Shown piece by piece: positions 61,040-64,000 of a stretch of 64,000 bases of DNA. Numbering within the stretch: the first letter of the stretch is position 1; each line of letters starts with the position of its first letter. This stretch comes from Maribacter aquimaris. Its GTDB lineage: Bacteria; Bacteroidota; Bacteroidia; Flavobacteriales; Flavobacteriaceae. Under the pieces are notes generated by a model. The model did not search any database. It saw only the letters and a program-made list of their open reading frames with translations, and had not been told where the DNA came from. The stretch covers positions 372,001 to 436,000 of the forward strand of contig NZ_JABTCF010000002.1 in the NCBI RefSeq assembly GCF_014596745.1, in the 5' to 3' direction. Made by a program: the position numbers and the translations under genes.

Positions 61040-63547
61040 ATGAAAATGAAACATACTTACCACATACACGGAATGACTTGCAACGGATGTCGCAGTCACG
61101 TAGAAGAGACACTTTCAAAAGTGAAAGGTGTTTCAAAAGTATCAGTCGATTTAAAAAAGGCGGAAGCTACTATCGAAATGGAATACCATATCTCGTTAGA
61201 TACATTTAAAGAAGCATTAAAAAGTGATGGTGGAAGGTATAGCATCCATAAAAATGGAGAGTATCATCATCATTCCGAAACTAAAAAAGAAAAGAAACCT
61301 AAAGGTAAAGGCACAGGAACATTTTATTGCCCAATGCATTGCGAAGGCGATAAAACTTACGATAAAGCTGGAGATTGCCCTGTTTGTGGTATGGATTTAG
61401 TCGAAGAACAAAATCTGTCATCTACAACAAAAGAACAATGGACGTGTCCAATGCACCCAGAAATAGTAAAAGATGAATCGGGTTCGTGTCCTATCTGTGG
61501 AATGGATTTAGTACCAATGCAACCAGACCTTTCCGCTGAAGTAAAAACCTATAAAACGCTGTTGAAGAAATTTTGGGTAGCGACCGCATTCACATTGCCA
61601 ATTTTCTTAATAGCAATGAGCGAAATGCTTGCCAACAATCCCTTATACGACCTAATGGAGCAAAAATATTGGAATTGGATTCAGTTTGCATTGTCCATTC
61701 CCGTGGTGTTTTACGCAACGTGGATGTTTTTTGAACGTGCCTATAAAAGTATAAAAACGTGGAATCTCAATATGTTCACACTCATTGGTATTGGTGCGGG
61801 AGTAGCTTGGCTGTTTAGCGTGGTCGGTATGCTTTTTCCAGATGTTTTTCCAAGTCAGTTCAAAACAGAATCTGGTGCAGTCCACGTTTATTTTGAAGCA
61901 GCAACCGTAATTCTAACACTTGTATTGTTGGGTCAACTTTTAGAAGCTCGTGCACACAGCAAAACCAATTCCGCAGTAAAAGAATTATTGAAGTTAGCAC
62001 CCAACAAGGCAATAAAGGTTGTTAATGGAGAGGAAATTGAAGTAAGTATAGACAAAATTGAACTAAATGATATTCTAAAAGTAAAGCCTGGCGATAAAAT
62101 TCCCGTGGACGGTGCTGTTACCGAAGGAGAAACAAGCATAGATGAATCTATGATTACCGGAGAACCTATTCCCGTCAATAAAACTGTAGATGATAAAGTG
62201 AGTAGCGGTACTATCAATGGCAATCAATCCTTTTTAATGAAAGCCGAAAAAGTGGGTAGCGATACATTACTTTCCCAAATTATACATATGGTCAATGATG
62301 CCAGTCGTAGCCGAGCACCCATTCAAAACTTGGCAGATAAAGTTTCGGGTTATTTTGTACCAGTAGTGGTTATTATCTCACTCATTACGTTTGCAATTTG
62401 GGCGATTTGGGGCCCAGAACCAGCTTATGTTTATGCTTTGGTCAATGCCATTGCCGTTTTAATTATTGCTTGCCCTTGTGCATTAGGATTGGCAACACCA
62501 ATGTCTGTGATGGTAGGTGTTGGCAAAGGTGCTCAAAATGGTGTGTTGATTAAAAATGCCGAAGCTCTCGAAAAAATGGACAAGGTAGATACTTTAATCA
62601 TTGATAAAACAGGAACGATTACCGAAGGAAAACCAACCGTAGAAACGGTAGGTTCTTTTAATAAAAATTACAACGAGAGTGAAATTCTTCAGTACATCGT
62701 TTCATTGAATACTAATAGTGAACATCCACTTGCCGAAGCAACCGTGAAACATGGCAAAGAGCAAAATACCAAAGTTTTAAAATCAGATGGATTTAGTGCA
62801 GTTACTGGAAAGGGCGTAGAAGGATTTATAAATGATAAAAAAGTAAGTTTAGGAAACCCTAAAATGATGGAATATGCTAATGCAGAAATTTCAGAGGATA
62901 TGCAGAAAAAAGCAGAATCGTTTCAAAAACAGGGTAAAACAGTTTCTTATTTATCGATGGATAAAGCGGTTGTTGGTTACGTTGTTATAGGCGATAAAAT
63001 AAAGAAAACGAGTGCCAAAGCTATAAAAGAACTTCAAGACACAGGTATTGATGTTATAATGCTTACAGGAGACAATCACAATACCGCACAAGCCGTGGCT
63101 TCTGAACTTAATTTGGCAGATTTTAAAGCAAGTATGCTACCCGAAGACAAACTCAAAGAAGTAGAGAAATTACAGACACATGGTAAAATAGTCGCAATGG
63201 CAGGCGATGGCATTAATGATGCCCCAGCTTTAGCGAAAAGTGATGTAGGAGTGGCAATGGGAACAGGAACTGACGTTGCCATAGAAAGTGCAATGATAAC
63301 CTTGGTTAAAGGCGATTTACACGGTATAGTTAAGGCTAAAAATTTAAGTCATTCTGTAATGCGAAACATAAAGCAAAATCTCTTTTTTGCACTTGTCTAT
63401 AATACATTGGGCGTACCTATTGCAGCAGGTGTTCTATTTCCATTTTTTGGAATTTTATTATCGCCTATGATTGCTGCTTTAGCAATGAGTTTTAGTTCGG
63501 TATCGGTAATTGCAAATGCATTAAGATTAAGAACAATCAAAGTTTAA
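61040..63547 (+). CDS. copA: Copper-exporting P1B-1-type ATPase
   Basis: The protein has 835 residues. An HMA domain with MTCNGC (Cys14, Cys17) is followed by two heavy-metal-binding repeats (YCPMHCEGDKTY...CPVCGMDLV and WTCPMHPEIVKDES...CPICGMDLV). The transport helix has CPC (478-480), phosphorylation Asp522 (DKTGT), and MSFSS near the end, all of the Cu+/Ag+ class. It pumps monovalent copper from cytoplasm to periplasm. It is 45 bp after the DUF3347 gene and 18 bp before the DUF305 gene. Confidence 0.92.
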   Translation: MKMKHTYHIHGMTCNGCRSHVEETLSKVKGVSKVSVDLKKAEATIEMEYHISLDTFKEALKSDGGRYSIHKNGEYHHHSETKKEKKPKGKGTGTFYCPMHCEGDKTYDKAGDCPVCGMDLVEEQNLSSTTKEQWTCPMHPEIVKDESGSCPICGMDLVPMQPDLSAEVKTYKTLLKKFWVATAFTLPIFLIAMSEMLANNPLYDLMEQKYWNWIQFALSIPVVFYATWMFFERAYKSIKTWNLNMFTLIGIGAGVAWLFSVVGMLFPDVFPSQFKTESGAVHVYFEAATVILTLVLLGQLLEARAHSKTNSAVKELLKLAPNKAIKVVNGEEIEVSIDKIELNDILKVKPGDKIPVDGAVTEGETSIDESMITGEPIPVNKTVDDKVSSGTINGNQSFLMKAEKVGSDTLLSQIIHMVNDASRSRAPIQNLADKVSGYFVPVVVIISLITFAIWAIWGPEPAYVYALVNAIAVLIIACPCALGLATPMSVMVGVGKGAQNGVLIKNAEALEKMDKVDTLIIDKTGTITEGKPTVETVGSFNKNYNESEILQYIVSLNTNSEHPLAEATVKHGKEQNTKVLKSDGFSAVTGKGVEGFINDKKVSLGNPKMMEYANAEISEDMQKKAESFQKQGKTVSYLSMDKAVVGYVVIGDKIKKTSAKAIKELQDTGIDVIMLTGDNHNTAQAVASELNLADFKASMLPEDKLKEVEKLQTHGKIVAMAGDGINDAPALAKSDVGVAMGTGTDVAIESAMITLVKGDLHGIVKAKNLSHSVMRNIKQNLFFALVYNTLGVPIAAGVLFPFFGILLSPMIAALAMSFSSVSVIANALRLRTIKV

Positions 63548-63565
63548 CTATAAAATCATATTAGT

Positions 63566-64000
63566 ATGGAAAATTCAAAACAAAAATCAAATAATAATTA
63601 CTCGACATTCTTTTTAATGTTAGGTGGCTCGTTCGTAGCAATGTACATCACGATGTACTTGAACACTTATGCGATTGACCACGTTTATTTTAGCTTAACA
63701 CGGTTTTATATGACCTGTTTGGGAATTTCGGCAATGGCAGTCATAATGTTGCTTTTTATGTTGAAAATGTATAAAAACAAAAAGAAGAATATCGCAATTC
63801 TTATGGGAAGCCTTGTACTTTTTATTGGTGCATTGGTTCTCGTTAGGACACAAAAACCAATCATTGGAGACGTGCTATGGATGAAGGCAATGATTCCCCA
63901 TCATTCAATTGCCATTTTGACAAGTGAAAGAGCAGATATAAAAGACCCAGAAGTAAAACAATTGGCAGAAGATATCATTAAGGCTCAACGAAAAGAAATT
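63566..64000 (+). CDS. DUF305-domain membrane protein (3' end outside the window)
   Basis: At least 145 residues, open at the right edge. It has three or four predicted membrane spans in the first 95 residues (FFLMLGGSFVAMYITMYL; LGISAMAVIMLLFMLKMY; IAILMGSLVLFIGALVLV), then MKAMIPHHSIAI, the HHxxAI signature of DUF305 ferritin-like domains. Such proteins are common in copper-resistance operons. Starts 18 bp after copA. Confidence 0.8.
   Translation, partial: MENSKQKSNNNYSTFFLMLGGSFVAMYITMYLNTYAIDHVYFSLTRFYMTCLGISAMAVIMLLFMLKMYKNKKKNIAILMGSLVLFIGALVLVRTQKPIIGDVLWMKAMIPHHSIAILTSERADIKDPEVKQLAEDIIKAQRKEI

Larger units (their letters stand above)
33233..64000. mobile_element. Island B: element in tRNA-Met, right end outside the window
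   Basis: The left end has the displaced tRNA-Met 3' half, tandem arm-like repeats and an inward-reading tyrosine integrase. Cargo is a decayed conjugation gene, a defence-like cluster (36.8-51.9 kb) and a copper/silver operon (52.1 kb to the edge). I saw no second copy of the tRNA-Met anticodon segment within the window, so the right limit is unknown; the copper operon may or may not belong to the same element. Several broken genes suggest it is composite or old. Confidence 0.65.

Overview
The window looks like a chromosome segment of a marine member of the Flavobacteriaceae (Bacteroidota). The evidence is AT-rich DNA, TAnnTTTG-type promoter boxes with few Shine-Dalgarno sequences, lipoproteins with Bacteroidota-style signal peptides, and a PKD lipoprotein next to a family 7 alginate lyase. 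Families such as DUF2911, DUF3347, HYC_CC_PP-like proteins and a CzcA-TolC fusion pump also fit. No species can be named from sequence alone.

Layout. (1) 1-5.7 kb: ordinary chromosome, the end of a polysaccharide (probably alginate) utilisation locus, with a GH114-like lipoprotein and a BNR-like secreted protein. (2) 5,769-24,291: an integrated, probably mobilizable element (island A) inside tRNA-Arg(TCT). The intact tRNA is at 24,245-24,321, and the displaced original 3' half lies at the other end next to the integrase. The element carries a tyrosine integrase, a mobilization module (relaxase, MobC, membrane accessory protein), a replication-type module (toprim primase, VapE-like ATPase), an excisionase-like HTH protein, and a divalent-metal resistance operon. 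That operon runs: small Cys/His-rich exported protein, CzcA-TolC fusion, CzcB, PII-like protein, Fur-family regulator, P1B-4 ATPase. (3) 24.3-33.2 kb: chromosome with adenine/adenosine deaminase, a PAS histidine kinase with a response regulator, a ParDE-type toxin-antitoxin pair, a beta-lactamase-fold hydrolase and a DUF2911 protein. Several of these genes are separated by related short intergenic motifs. (4) 33,233 to the end: a second island (B), entered through a displaced tRNA-Met(CAT) 3' half followed by another tyrosine integrase. Its right end is not in the window.

Island B first carries a decayed conjugation gene (traG-like), then a defence-like cluster. The cluster has a 2,158-residue STAND NTPase with an N-terminal Cap4/DUF4297-like nuclease (Avs-like), an AlbA_2/Schlafen-type ATPase regulator, and a tightly coupled pair: a GHKL ATPase followed by a 752-residue protein with weak phosphoribosyltransferase-like features. 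After these come an XRE regulator, a HEPN-like protein and a dead hsdM fragment. The island ends (in this window) with a copper/silver operon: HYC_CC_PP-like protein, CusA-type RND pump, CusC-type channel, CopA-type multicopper oxidase fused to an outer-membrane barrel, broken DUF302, DUF3347, Cu+-ATPase CopA, DUF305 protein.

Most notable points: the Avs-like gene; the GHKL/PRTase-like pair, whose function I cannot name; long-range stems that could form structured RNA between the small Cys/His-rich gene and the RND pump gene in both metal operons; and a 25-bp element (24/25 identical) shared by the left attachment region of island A and the region upstream of its excisionase-like gene.
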